A DNA stretch of 56,014 nt from Aestuariibius violaceus (lineage in GTDB: Bacteria > Pseudomonadota > Alphaproteobacteria > Rhodobacterales > Rhodobacteraceae), in the NCBI RefSeq assembly GCF_040779325.2, contig NZ_JBFONT020000013.1:1-56014 (forward strand). Reading direction: 5' to 3'. The notes beneath the pieces are model-generated. The model was not told where the DNA came from and did no database searches. It was given only the letters and a program-made list of their open reading frames with translations. Each line of letters opens with the position of its first letter. The first letter of the stretch is position 1. Position numbers and translations under genes: made by a program. Shown in pieces: positions 17,386 to 25,616 of this stretch.

Positions 17386-18804
17386 ATGTCCGCCAACCCG
17401 CCCGATCTGCGCCCCGATATTGCCCGCCCGCGCCTGCTGCGCGAACCTGTGCGTGCGGGGCGCAAGCAACCGACCATCGGGATGGTCTCGCTGGGCTGTC
17501 CGAAGGCGCTGGTCGACAGCGAGCGGATCCTGACGCGGCTGTGGGCCGAGGGTTATGCGATCTCGCCCGATTACGCCGGCGCCGAGGCGGTGATCGTGAA
17601 CACCTGCGGCTTCCTCGATTCGGCGAAGGCCGAGAGCCTCGAGGCGATCGGGGAGGCCTTGGCCGAGAACGGGCGGGTCATCGTGACAGGCTGCCTGGGG
17701 GCGGAGCCCGATTATATCACCGGCGCGCATCCGACGGTGCTGGCGGTGACGGGGCCGCACCAATACGAGCAGGTGCTGGATGCGGTTCATGACGCGGTGC
17801 CGCCCGATCCCGATCCGTTCGTGGATCTGCTGCCGCCCGCGGGGGTGAAGCTGACGCCCCGGCACTACAGCTATCTGAAGATTTCCGAGGGCTGTAACCA
17901 CAAGTGCCGGTTCTGCATCATTCCGGATATGCGCGGGCGGCTGGTCTCGCGGCCCGCCAAGGCAGTGCTGCGGGAAGCAGAGCGGCTGGTTGAGAGCGGG
18001 GTCAAGGAGCTTCTGGTGATCAGCCAGGACACTTCGGCCTATGGGGTGGATCTGCGGGCCGCTCATCGGTCTTCACAGACCTCTTCGCTGGGGAGCGAGG
18101 AGGGCCGTAAGGACCGAGGAGCGGCTGCCTTGACCACGCTGGCGCGGGATCTGGGAAGCTTGGGCGCCTGGGTGCGGCTGCATTACGTCTATCCCTACCC
18201 CCATGTGCGGGAGCTGATTCCGCTGATGGCCGAGGGGCTGGTGCTGCCCTACCTGGACATCCCGTTTCAGCACGCCCATCCGGACGTGCTCAAGCGCATG
18301 GCACGGCCTGCGGCGGCGGCGAAGACGCTGGACGAGATCGCCGCGTGGCGGGCGGTTTGCCCGGAGATCGCGCTGCGCTCCACCTTTATCGTCGGCTATC
18401 CAGGCGAGACCGAGGCGGAGTTCCGGACTCTCCTCGACTGGCTGGACGAGGCGCAGCTCGACCGGGTCGGGTGCTTCCGCTACGAGAATGTCGAGGGCGC
18501 GCGGTCGAACGCGCTGCCCGATCACGTGCCCGAGGATGTGAAGGAAGAGCGCTTTCACCGCTTCATGGAGAAGGCGCAGGCGATTTCCGAGGCCAAGCTC
18601 GCCGCGAAAGTCGGCCGGCGGATCGAGGTGATCGTGGACGAGGTCGACGCCGAGGCGGCGACCTGTCGAACGAAGGCCGACGCGCCCGAGATCGACGGTA
18701 ATCTCTTCATCGACGAGGGCTTCGAGGGGCTGGCGCCCGGCCAGATCGTGACCGTGACGGTCGAGGAGGCGGGCGAATACGACCTTTGGGGGCGGCTGGC
18801 CTAG
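17386..18804 (+). CDS. rimO: Ribosomal protein S12 methylthiotransferase RimO
   Basis: RimO is a radical-SAM enzyme that adds a methylthio group to an Asp of ribosomal protein S12. The N-terminal MTTase domain has its three cluster cysteines (C38, C74, C103), the radical-SAM motif C170-NHK-C174-RF-C177 is intact, and a TRAM domain ends the protein. I start at ATG 17386 (MSANPPDL; 472 aa). Residues about 225-247, between AYGVDL and LARDLGSLG, are longer than in usual RimO and are encoded by a 68-nt palindrome (separate entry). The catalytic parts before and after it read normally (LHYVYPYPHV, PYLDIPFQHA), so the enzyme is probably active. Confidence 0.95.
   Translation: MSANPPDLRPDIARPRLLREPVRAGRKQPTIGMVSLGCPKALVDSERILTRLWAEGYAISPDYAGAEAVIVNTCGFLDSAKAESLEAIGEALAENGRVIVTGCLGAEPDYITGAHPTVLAVTGPHQYEQVLDAVHDAVPPDPDPFVDLLPPAGVKLTPRHYSYLKISEGCNHKCRFCIIPDMRGRLVSRPAKAVLREAERLVESGVKELLVISQDTSAYGVDLRAAHRSSQTSSLGSEEGRKDRGAAALTTLARDLGSLGAWVRLHYVYPYPHVRELIPLMAEGLVLPYLDIPFQHAHPDVLKRMARPAAAAKTLDEIAAWRAVCPEIALRSTFIVGYPGETEAEFRTLLDWLDEAQLDRVGCFRYENVEGARSNALPDHVPEDVKEERFHRFMEKAQAISEAKLAAKVGRRIEVIVDEVDAEAATCRTKADAPEIDGNLFIDEGFEGLAPGQIVTVTVEEAGEYDLWGRLA
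18058..18125. repeat. 68-nt imperfect palindrome inside rimO
   Basis: Left arm 18058-18089 and right arm 18094-18125 are reverse complements at 26 of 32 positions around a GGGG loop; the outer 14 positions (GCCGCTC.TCGGTC) differ once. Two of the mismatches would be G-U pairs in RNA. It starts on a codon boundary at residue 225 of rimO and is read through without a stop, adding a Ser/Gly/Arg/Lys-rich stretch. Confidence 0.85.
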
Positions 18805-19694
18805 GCGCCGGAGGTCTTCGGGATGCGGCGGGCGCGGGTCTCCCGCCAGGCGAGCAGGGCCGCTCCGGTCAGGATGATCGCGGCGCCCAGGAGGCTGATC
18901 CAGTCGGGGATGATGCCGAAGATCGCCGCATCGTAGAGTGCCGCGAAAAGCAGCGTCAGGTATGTGAAGGGCGTCACCAGCGAGGCGTCGGCGCGGGCCA
19001 TCGCGTTGACGAAACAGGCCTGGGCGCAGGCCATGAGCACGCCGAGCCCCGCGAGGGCTGCCCATTGCGCGGGTGTCGGCATCTGCCAGACGGGGATGAC
19101 GGCGGTGGAAGCGAGGATCCAGCCGATCGTGTTGTTGACGAGCAGGATCTGGAACGGGCGTTCGCGGCTTGCCAGCTTCTTGATGAAGATCAGCTCCAGC
19201 CCCATCACTGCCGCTGCACCAAGCGCCAGCAGCGCCGCTACTTGGAACGTGTCCGGTCCCGGGCGGAGCAGGACCAGCGCCCCGGCGAAGGCGATGGCGG
19301 CGGCGGACCAGCGGACGGGGCCGACCTTCTCGCCCAGCAAGGGAATGGCAAGGATCATCCCGAAGACCGGATTGAGGAAGCTGATCGCGGTCGCGTCGGC
19401 CAGCGGCATCCGCGCGGCGGCGGCGAACATGAGCGTCACGCCGATCGCACCGCAGGTCGTCCGGGCCATGTGGAGGCCGAGATGGGGCCGCTGGAGCTCC
19501 GGGCGGAGGATCGCGGCGACCGAGGCGAGCGCGATCAGAGCGAAGAGGAACCGTCCGTGCGTCACCTGAAACGGGTGCAGGGGCTCGCCCAGCGCATCCG
19601 TTCCGAGTACCTTGGCAAGTAGGGTCGTGCCCGCGATGAAGGCGGTCGCCACCAGGATCAGGGCGATGGCGAGAGGCGGGTTCGGGCGGGTCAT
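18801..19694 (-). CDS. DMT superfamily (EamA) transporter
   Basis: This 297-residue protein has ten hydrophobic helices arranged as two EamA repeats. Repeat 1 ends with FLNPVFGMILAIPLLGEKVG and repeat 2 with TPFTYLTLLFAALYDAAIFG, the usual drug/metabolite exporter signatures. It probably exports a small metabolite across the inner membrane; the substrate is unknown. The stop overlaps rimO by four bases, convergently. Confidence 0.9.
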   Translation of the reverse strand: MTRPNPPLAIALILVATAFIAGTTLLAKVLGTDALGEPLHPFQVTHGRFLFALIALASVAAILRPELQRPHLGLHMARTTCGAIGVTLMFAAAARMPLADATAISFLNPVFGMILAIPLLGEKVGPVRWSAAAIAFAGALVLLRPGPDTFQVAALLALGAAAVMGLELIFIKKLASRERPFQILLVNNTIGWILASTAVIPVWQMPTPAQWAALAGLGVLMACAQACFVNAMARADASLVTPFTYLTLLFAALYDAAIFGIIPDWISLLGAAIILTGAALLAWRETRARRIPKTSGA

Positions 19695-19709
19695 GGGCCT
19701 CTCGGCGGG

Positions 19710-19841
19710 TCAGAACAGTCTGTCGGTATCGTCCCGCAGGGCTTCGGCGATCGTTTCGTCAGGGTCAATAACGAAGTCCTTGTCGATCCTGAAATGTCGG
19801 ATCTCCCGCAGGGTCGTGGGCGCGAAGCCGGACCAATTCGC
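19710..19841 (-). pseudogene. Short orphan C-terminal fragment (unidentified)
   Basis: On the minus strand a stop-to-stop frame of 43 codons without a usable start reads GFAPTTLREIRHFRIDKDFV, then IDPDETIAEALRDDTDRLF and ends in TGA. Its charge pattern and codon use look like real protein. I cannot name the family. It lies directly downstream of the PhyH-like gene on the same strand and may be the leftover 3' end of a deleted gene. Confidence 0.3.
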
Positions 19842-19888
19842 TCAAGTGACAGCTGCGCATGAGCGCCGCCGGTTCGGCAGAGCTTCAT

Positions 19889-20533
19889 TCAGGCCGCCCA
19901 GCAGAGCGGCGCGGGCAGCTCTGCAGCGGCATAGTCGATCCGCAGCACCCGCCGCCGTGCCGGTGCGGTGCTGGGGCGGGACCGGTGGAGGACCAGCATG
20001 TCGAGGATGAGGATATCCCCTCGACCAGCCGTGGAAAGCTCGGTCGGGCCGGCAGAGGCGATCCGCTCGGCATCGGATGCCGGGACGGCTCCGCTCCGGT
20101 GGCTGCCGGGGGCGATCTCCATCGCGCCTGTTTCGGCGGTTTGGGGATCGAGATGCAGGCGGACGAAGCGCTTTTGCCGGAAGATCTCGACCGGGGGTTC
20201 GCAATGCCAGATGCCGTCCTTGCGGCTCCAATTGGTGAAACCGGGGACATCGTGGCGGTCAGCGACGGCGATGACACGGTCTTGGTGCCAGGGGACGGTC
20301 CAGTTGTCGTCAGCAGTCTTGTCGAAGGCTACGGCGCGGACGGGGCGGGCGCCCGGCAGGTGGGGGGCGATTGCGTCATGGAGCGGGCGGCCTGGGCCGG
20401 TGAGATCGCGGAGGGGGCCGTTGAGGGACAGGCGGCCGTTGCCCTTGACGAGGGCATCGAACGGGGCGAGCGCGTCTGCATTGAGGGCATTGCGGAGCCA
20501 CAGCCGGCCGGTCTCGGTGACGGTGTCGGTCAT
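19889..20533 (-). CDS. Phytanoyl-CoA dioxygenase (PhyH) family protein
   Basis: The predicted protein (214 aa from ATG 20533, MTDTVTET) is an Fe(II)/2-oxoglutarate-dependent oxygenase. The facial triad is visible as H-Q-D in VPWHQDRVIAV and the distal His in LDMLVLHRSRP, followed by an Arg in RRVLRIDY that would bind 2-oxoglutarate. Family members hydroxylate acyl or small-molecule substrates; the substrate here is unknown. ATGs further upstream exist (20572, 20641) but read low-quality sequence. Ribosome-binding sites are weak for all. It is divergent from argD. Confidence 0.82.
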   Translation of the reverse strand: MTDTVTETGRLWLRNALNADALAPFDALVKGNGRLSLNGPLRDLTGPGRPLHDAIAPHLPGARPVRAVAFDKTADDNWTVPWHQDRVIAVADRHDVPGFTNWSRKDGIWHCEPPVEIFRQKRFVRLHLDPQTAETGAMEIAPGSHRSGAVPASDAERIASAGPTELSTAGRGDILILDMLVLHRSRPSTAPARRRVLRIDYAAAELPAPLCWAA

Positions 20534-20645
20534 GGGCGAAGAGGGCTTTGCGTCGCAGGCAGGGTCAAGCATGGTCTTGGGATGGAGAGTGCCCGGTTGG
20601 AGGTGAGGCGCACAAGATCCCTTTCCTTCACGCAAGATCATCGCT

Positions 20646-20683
20646 AAGCAAGCTTCATGACCATGACGCTACAAAGCTTGCTT
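20646..20683. promoter_or_regulatory. 10-bp perfect inverted repeat upstream of argD
   Basis: AAGCAAGCTT (20646-20655) and AAGCTTGCTT (20674-20683) are exact reverse complements with an 18-nt spacer. They lie 113 nt before the argD start in the divergent PhyH/argD region. They could form a hairpin or a pair of protein-binding half sites. No regulator is implied by the sequence itself. Confidence 0.45.
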
Positions 20684-20795
20684 CGACGCCGACGCTGATC
20701 CTTTCAGCCGCCGTCCCGTCCTGTTCATCTCTCAAAATCGTTGACCTTGCTCCCTGCCCTCGGGCACGAAGCCTTATCTGCAAAGGGTTGCTCCC

Positions 20796-21977
20796 ATGAT
20801 CCCGTCTGTTCTGCCGACCTATAACCGCGCGCCGTTCGCTGTCGACCGGGGCGAAGGCTCCTGGCTGTGGATGGAGGATGGGCGACGTTTCCTGGACCTC
20901 GGCGCGGGGATCGCGGTGAACGCGCTGGGGCACGCGCATCCGGCGCTGGTTGAGGCGCTGACGGCGCAGGCGGGCAAGCTCTGGCATGTGTCGAACCTCT
21001 ACCAGATCCCGGCGCAGCAGGCGCTGGCCGACCGGCTGGTGGAGGAGACGTTTGCTGACACGGTGTTTTTCACCAATTCGGGGACGGAGGCCTGTGAGCT
21101 GGCCGTGAAGATGGCCCGGAAATACTGGGATGACAAAGGGGCCGACCGGAAGGTGATCCTGGCCTTCGAGGGGTCGTTCCACGGGCGGTCCTCTGCCGGG
21201 ATCGCGGCGGCGGGGTCGGAGAAGATGACGGCCGGGTTCGGGCCGCTGCTGCCCGGGTTCCGGCATCTGCCCTGGGGCGATCATGATGCGCTGCGGGCTG
21301 CGATGGCAGAGCCCGATGTGGGCGCCGTTCTGATCGAACCGGTGCAGGGCGAGGGCGGGATCCGGCCCTTGCCGGACCAATGCCTGAAGGGGCTGCGGGA
21401 TCTTTGCGATGAGCATGGCGTTCTGCTGATCCTCGACGAGGTGCAGTGCGGCGTCGGCCGGACGGGGCGGCTTTTCGCCCATGAATGGGCGGGCGTGACG
21501 CCGGATATCATGATGGTCGCCAAGGGGATCGGCGGGGGCTTCCCGTTGGGCGCCGTTCTGGCGACGGAAGAGGCCGCCTCGGGCATGGGCAAGGGCACCC
21601 ATGGGTCGACCTACGGGGGCAACCCGCTCGCCTGTGCCGTGGGGCTGAAGGTGATGGAGATCGTGGCCGACGACGCCTTCCTGTCCGACGTGCGGCGCAA
21701 GGCGGGGACGCTCAGGCAGGCGCTGGAGGGGCTAGTCGCCTCGCATCCGGATGTCTTCGAAGGGGTGCGCGGGTCGGGCCTGATGCTGGGGCTGAAGTGC
21801 CGGGTGCCGAACACGGATGTGCTGACGCGCGCCTATGACGAGGGCGTTCTGGTCGTGCCTGCGGCGGATAATGTGTTGCGGCTGCTGCCGGCGCTGACGA
21901 TTTCGGAAGAGGAGATCGCCGAAGGCGTCGCGCGGCTGGATCGTGCGGCGGGGGCGCTGAAGGCCGATGCCGCCTGA
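20796..21977 (+). CDS. argD: Acetylornithine aminotransferase
   Basis: ArgD is the PLP-dependent transaminase that converts N-acetylglutamate semialdehyde to N-acetylornithine in arginine synthesis. The 393-residue protein has the PLP lysine K243 in VAKGIGGGFPLGA, the PLP phosphate loop NSGTEA (94-99), the ring-stacking FHGR (128-131) and LDEVQCGVGRTG (213-224). The gene is followed, with an 11-base overlap, by a MarR gene; argF comes 2.6 kb later. That association favours ArgD over other class III aminotransferases. Confidence 0.92.
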   Translation: MIPSVLPTYNRAPFAVDRGEGSWLWMEDGRRFLDLGAGIAVNALGHAHPALVEALTAQAGKLWHVSNLYQIPAQQALADRLVEETFADTVFFTNSGTEACELAVKMARKYWDDKGADRKVILAFEGSFHGRSSAGIAAAGSEKMTAGFGPLLPGFRHLPWGDHDALRAAMAEPDVGAVLIEPVQGEGGIRPLPDQCLKGLRDLCDEHGVLLILDEVQCGVGRTGRLFAHEWAGVTPDIMMVAKGIGGGFPLGAVLATEEAASGMGKGTHGSTYGGNPLACAVGLKVMEIVADDAFLSDVRRKAGTLRQALEGLVASHPDVFEGVRGSGLMLGLKCRVPNTDVLTRAYDEGVLVVPAADNVLRLLPALTISEEEIAEGVARLDRAAGALKADAA

Positions 21978-22416
21978 GGGGGCGGATGTCTCGGGCTTGC
22001 AGGCGTCGGTCGCGACGATCCTGCGGGTGATGAAGATCACCGAGACGTCCTTTCGCGTGGCCCATCGGGAGCTGAATTTTTCCCCGCCCGACCTGCAATC
22101 GCTGCGCTTTATCGCCCAGAACCCCGGATGCCGGTCTGGGGAACTGGCCGCCTATCTGGGGGTCGTGCCGACCACGGCGACAAGCGTCGTCGACCGGCTG
22201 GTCAAGCGCGGGCTCGTCTCGCGCACCCGGCCCGAGAGCGACCGGCGGTCGGTGGCCCTGACACTGACCGAGGACGGGCGGGAGGCCTTCGCCCGGATCG
22301 ACGCGGAAGAGAAGCAGACCATGCGTGTGATGCTCGATGCGCTGCCGGACGCGGATCGGGAGGGGTTCGTCCGGGCGATGGCACAGATTGCAGAGCACGT
22401 TTCAAAAATTCGTTAA
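21967..22416 (+). CDS. MarR family transcriptional regulator
   Basis: The 149-residue protein is a winged-helix MarR regulator: FSPPDLQSLRFIAQNPGCRS then GELAAYLGVVPTTATSVVD (recognition helix) and the wing RTRPESDRRSVALTLTEDG. Such dimers repress nearby genes and release DNA on binding a ligand. Its start overlaps argD by 11 bases. A palindromic AT-rich site overlaps its own stop codon, ahead of the beta-propeller and metallo-hydrolase genes, which are its most likely targets. Confidence 0.9.
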   Translation: MPPEGADVSGLQASVATILRVMKITETSFRVAHRELNFSPPDLQSLRFIAQNPGCRSGELAAYLGVVPTTATSVVDRLVKRGLVSRTRPESDRRSVALTLTEDGREAFARIDAEEKQTMRVMLDALPDADREGFVRAMAQIAEHVSKIR

Positions 22417-22437
22417 TTGCAAATTACGAAATTCGTA
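22409..22437. promoter_or_regulatory. Palindromic operator candidate downstream of marR
   Basis: TTCGTTAATT (22409-22418) and AAATTACGAA (22421-22430) form a near-perfect 22-nt palindrome, and TACGAA-A-TTCGTA (22425-22437) is a second, perfect one sharing the TACGAA half. The island is very AT-rich in a GC-rich region and lies just before the gene at 22474. Its size fits a MarR dimer site; binding is inferred. Confidence 0.55.
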
Positions 22438-22473
22438 TTAAATGCGACCTCAGTCGGATTTTCGGAGGCTGGG

Positions 22474-23835
22474 ATGCGCAGGATTTTACGGTGGGGTGCA
22501 GCGGGTATTGGTGGCGTCTTTGTCGCGGCTTTGGTCGCGCTGGGGCTGTGGCATCTGTTTGACCGGACACCTGCGCCAGCGGCGGTGGCTGAGACTGAGA
22601 CCCGGTTCGACGCAGGGCGGCTGCTGGTTCTGGCTGATGCGGACATGGCGGCGACGGCCTATGCGGACGGGGTGCTCTACCCGATCGTGGGGGCGGAGGA
22701 TGCGATGATCGTCCTCGGCGGCGATGATCTGGGCGAACGGCAGGAGATCCGGGCGCCGAACACCGTGATGGGCTGGCCGGGGGCGATGACGGCCGATCCG
22801 GACGGGCGGTTTGCCTATGTGATCGAGGGCAACGGTATGGTGGACCGGTCGGTCGAGGCCGTGCCCTCGGTCTGGGTCGGTGTGCCGGACGGCGATCTTC
22901 TGACCGTGATCGATCTGGCGGGCGGTGAGGTCTTGCAGGAGATGAGCGTGTGTTTGCGGCCGAAATCGGTGGATATCGCGCCGTCAGGGGGTTGGCTGCT
23001 GGTGGCGTGCGGCGAGGCGGATGGAGAGCTGGCGATCGTGCCGCTTGAAGACGGTCTGCCGGGCGCTGTGCGGCGCTTCGATCTGGACCTGCCGGAGCTG
23101 TCGGAGCGGCGCCGGGATGAGGGGCTGACCTATGCGATGGTGCATCCATCGGGTGCGGCGGCGGGCGTTATTCAGAGTAACGTCGGTGTGGCCCTTGTCC
23201 GGTTTGAACTGGACGAAGGCGGGGTGCCTGTGGCTGCGGAGGCAGAGGACGTCGCGCTGGATGACGGCTGGCTGTCCGTCGGGCGGTGGACGCGGGAGGG
23301 CGGGCACTTTCTGGTCGCCGATGTTGCCTGGGGTCCGGCGCCGACCGATGCGCTGTTCAACGGGCCGGGGGCGATCCTCTCCTACGCGCTGGACCCGGAG
23401 GGGGAGGCGCGGGGTCTCGTCTCGGAGGCGGTCGTGTCGAAAAGCCCGGAGGCGTTTGAAATCAACCGGGCGGGCGATCTGGCTGTCACGGTCAATATGG
23501 AGCGGACGTATCTGCCGCAGGGTATCCCTTTGGGCATCGCGCCGGGACGCGGGGCATCGTCTTTGTCGCTCGTGACGGTCGACGGGGGGACCGGGCAGCT
23601 CGAGACTGTGACGGAGCCGGTCGGTTTCCGCGGCGTGCTGCCGGAGGATGCGGTGTTCGACCGGGACGGGGATCACCTGGCGGTCGTAATCTATCAGGAC
23701 CACGACGCGCCGCGCAGCGACGGCTGGGTTGAATTCTTCGGGATCGAGCGGGAGGGCGCCGGGATGCGGATCGTGCCGACGGGAGAGCGGATCGGGCTGC
23801 CCCGAGGCACGCACGATCTCTTCGTGATCGACTGA
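22474..23835 (+). CDS. Membrane-anchored beta-propeller-like protein (hypothetical)
   Basis: The 453-residue protein starts at ATG 22474 with CGGAGG six bases before. It has one N-terminal membrane helix (GGVFVAALVALGLWHLF, about 13-30), then an extracytoplasmic body of repeated short beta blades such as LLTVIDLAGGEVLQEMSV and MTADPDGRFAYVI, as in YVTN/lactonase-like propellers. I do not recognise a named family. It overlaps the next gene by one base (TGATG), so it is translationally coupled to the metallo-hydrolase, and the pair likely forms a MarR-controlled unit. Confidence 0.75.
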   Translation: MRRILRWGAAGIGGVFVAALVALGLWHLFDRTPAPAAVAETETRFDAGRLLVLADADMAATAYADGVLYPIVGAEDAMIVLGGDDLGERQEIRAPNTVMGWPGAMTADPDGRFAYVIEGNGMVDRSVEAVPSVWVGVPDGDLLTVIDLAGGEVLQEMSVCLRPKSVDIAPSGGWLLVACGEADGELAIVPLEDGLPGAVRRFDLDLPELSERRRDEGLTYAMVHPSGAAAGVIQSNVGVALVRFELDEGGVPVAAEAEDVALDDGWLSVGRWTREGGHFLVADVAWGPAPTDALFNGPGAILSYALDPEGEARGLVSEAVVSKSPEAFEINRAGDLAVTVNMERTYLPQGIPLGIAPGRGASSLSLVTVDGGTGQLETVTEPVGFRGVLPEDAVFDRDGDHLAVVIYQDHDAPRSDGWVEFFGIEREGAGMRIVPTGERIGLPRGTHDLFVID

Positions 23836-24548
23836 TGCGGTTCCGGGAGGTCTGTCCGCAAGTCTTCATGGCCAGCCGGGGCGGGGTGAACATGTATGTC
23901 ATCGCCCATTCGGACGGGACTGTGCTGATCGATGCCGGCCTGCCCGGTGGAGCATCGGCGCTGATCGCGGCTTTGGCCCGGTTTCCGGACCTCGCCGGGG
24001 TCGTTCTGACCCACGGCCATTACGACCATGTCGGCGGCGCGGCGGTGGTCGCACGGGCGCGGGGTGTGCCGGTCTGGATGCATCCTGACGATGCGGCTCT
24101 GCTGGCTGAAGGGCGCTGGCGGCGGGCGGGGCGCGCGTCTCCGACGCTGCACGGGCCGCTCCTCAAGCGGCTGGTGGCGGATCGCTATCCTGATGAGGTG
24201 CCGGCGCTGGCGGATGTTCTGCCTGCGCAGAAGGCGATTCCGCTCGCGGGCGGGATCGAGGTCATTCATTGCCCCGGGCATTCCGCAGGGCAGGTCGCGC
24301 TGGTCTGGCGCGAGGCCGGGGTCGTCTTTGCCGCCGACGTGGTGATGCATATTCTGGGGCTGAGGGAGCCAATCCTCTACGAGGACCGTGCGGAGGGCCT
24401 CGCCAGCATCAGGCGGCTCGCGGAGGCTGCCGAGGGGGCGTCACTGATGGTCTTCGGTCACGGCGGGCCGCTGCGCGATCCCGGACCGCCGATTGCCCGG
24501 TTTGCCAGGCGTTTGGAGGGGGTTTCAAGCCACGGGCGGGATGTGTAG
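23835..24548 (+). CDS. MBL-fold metallo-hydrolase
   Basis: The 237-residue protein has the metallo-beta-lactamase fold motif HGHYDHVGG (THGHYDHVGGA near residue 60), a later metal-binding His in HCPGHSAGQV, an Asp in AADVVMH and a C-terminal HGG. These bind two metals and catalyse hydrolysis of an ester, thioester or lactone. Its coupling to the upstream propeller protein and the MarR gene suggests handling of a small toxic or signalling molecule, an inference only. argF follows after a 48-nt gap. Confidence 0.88.
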   Translation: MRFREVCPQVFMASRGGVNMYVIAHSDGTVLIDAGLPGGASALIAALARFPDLAGVVLTHGHYDHVGGAAVVARARGVPVWMHPDDAALLAEGRWRRAGRASPTLHGPLLKRLVADRYPDEVPALADVLPAQKAIPLAGGIEVIHCPGHSAGQVALVWREAGVVFAADVVMHILGLREPILYEDRAEGLASIRRLAEAAEGASLMVFGHGGPLRDPGPPIARFARRLEGVSSHGRDV

Positions 24549-24596
24549 CAAGGGCCGATCCACGATCCCAATGCCCGATCCCCGATGAGTGACGCG

Positions 24597-25523
24597 ATGA
24601 ACCATTTCCTCGATATCCACACGACCGCCCCGGACGACCTGCGCGCGATGATCGATGGCGCCCGCCGGATGAAGGATGCGCGAGCGGGGCGGACCAAGGC
24701 GGCGCCGGACGACGAGCAGCCGCTGAAGGACCGGATGGTCGCGCTGATCTTCGAAAAGCCGTCGACGCGGACGCGGGTGAGCTTCGATGTGGGCGTGCGG
24801 CAGATGGGTGGGGAGACGATGGTGCTCTCCGGCTCGGACATGCAGCTGGGGCACGGGGAGACAATCGCCGACACGGCCCGGGTGATGAGCCGCTATGTCG
24901 ACCTGATCATGATCCGGACCTTCGACGAGGCCGTCTTGAGCGAGATGGCGGAATACGCCGATGTCCCGGTGATCAACGGGCTGACCGACCGGACCCATCC
25001 CTGCCAGATCATGGCCGACGTCATGACCTATGAAGAGCACCGCGGGCCGATCGACGGGATCAAGGCGGTCTGGTGCGGTGACGGCAACAACGTTTGTGCC
25101 AGCGTCATGCATGCCGCGGCGCAATTCGGGTTCGATCTGACCTTCACTGGGCCCGAGCAGCTGGATCCGGAGGAGGAGTGGCAGGGGCTTCTGCGCCGGT
25201 CTGGCCGGTCCTTTGCCATAGAGCGGGACGCGGACAAGGCTGTGGAGGGGGCGGATCTGATCTTCGCCGATACCTGGGTATCGATGCATGATGCGCAATC
25301 GGCGCGGGAGCGGCGGCATAACATGCTGCGGCCCTATCAGGTGAACGAAGCGCTGATGGCCAAGGCCAAGCCAGACGCGCTCTTCATGCATTGCCTGCCC
25401 GCGCATCGGGAGGAAGAAGTGACGAGCGAGGTGATGGACGGGCCAAACTCCGTCATCTTCGACGAGGCGGAGAACCGGCTGCATGCGCAGAAGGCGATCC
25501 TGCGGTGGTGTTTGGGGGTGTGA
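24597..25523 (+). CDS. argF: Ornithine carbamoyltransferase
   Basis: ArgF joins carbamoyl phosphate and ornithine to make citrulline. The 308-residue form from ATG 24597 (MNHFLDIH) has the carbamoyl-phosphate site STRTR at 56-60, DRTHPCQIMAD in the middle and HCLPAHR near the C-terminus. An in-frame ATG at 24585 would add four residues; the shorter start fits the family's usual N-terminus. Separated from argD by three non-arginine genes. Repeat copy C follows the stop. Confidence 0.94.
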   Translation: MNHFLDIHTTAPDDLRAMIDGARRMKDARAGRTKAAPDDEQPLKDRMVALIFEKPSTRTRVSFDVGVRQMGGETMVLSGSDMQLGHGETIADTARVMSRYVDLIMIRTFDEAVLSEMAEYADVPVINGLTDRTHPCQIMADVMTYEEHRGPIDGIKAVWCGDGNNVCASVMHAAAQFGFDLTFTGPEQLDPEEEWQGLLRRSGRSFAIERDADKAVEGADLIFADTWVSMHDAQSARERRHNMLRPYQVNEALMAKAKPDALFMHCLPAHREEEVTSEVMDGPNSVIFDEAENRLHAQKAILRWCLGV

Positions 25524-25537
25524 GCCGCGGGGCGAGG

Positions 25538-25615
25538 CAGAATTTTCTAGAAAATTCTGGATCGTCAAAATCTTCTGGAAGATTTTGCCGCTGCAAATCC
25601 TTCTAGAAGGATTTG
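25538..25615. repeat. Triple-palindrome intergenic element, copy C
   Basis: Three perfect 22-nt palindromes start at 25538, 25566 and 25594 (28-nt period, 6-nt spacers): arms CAGAATTTTC, CAAAATCTTC and CAAATCCTTC with their reverse complements. Compared with copies A and B the outer arm has TTT changed to CCT in one arm and the matching change in the other, so pairing is kept. It fills the gap between convergent argF and the AEC transporter. Confidence 0.9.
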
Positions 25616-25616
25616 G

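Noticed and set aside
18058..18125. Rho-independent terminator inside rimO
   Set aside because: The palindrome has no T-tract and lies well inside an intact coding region.
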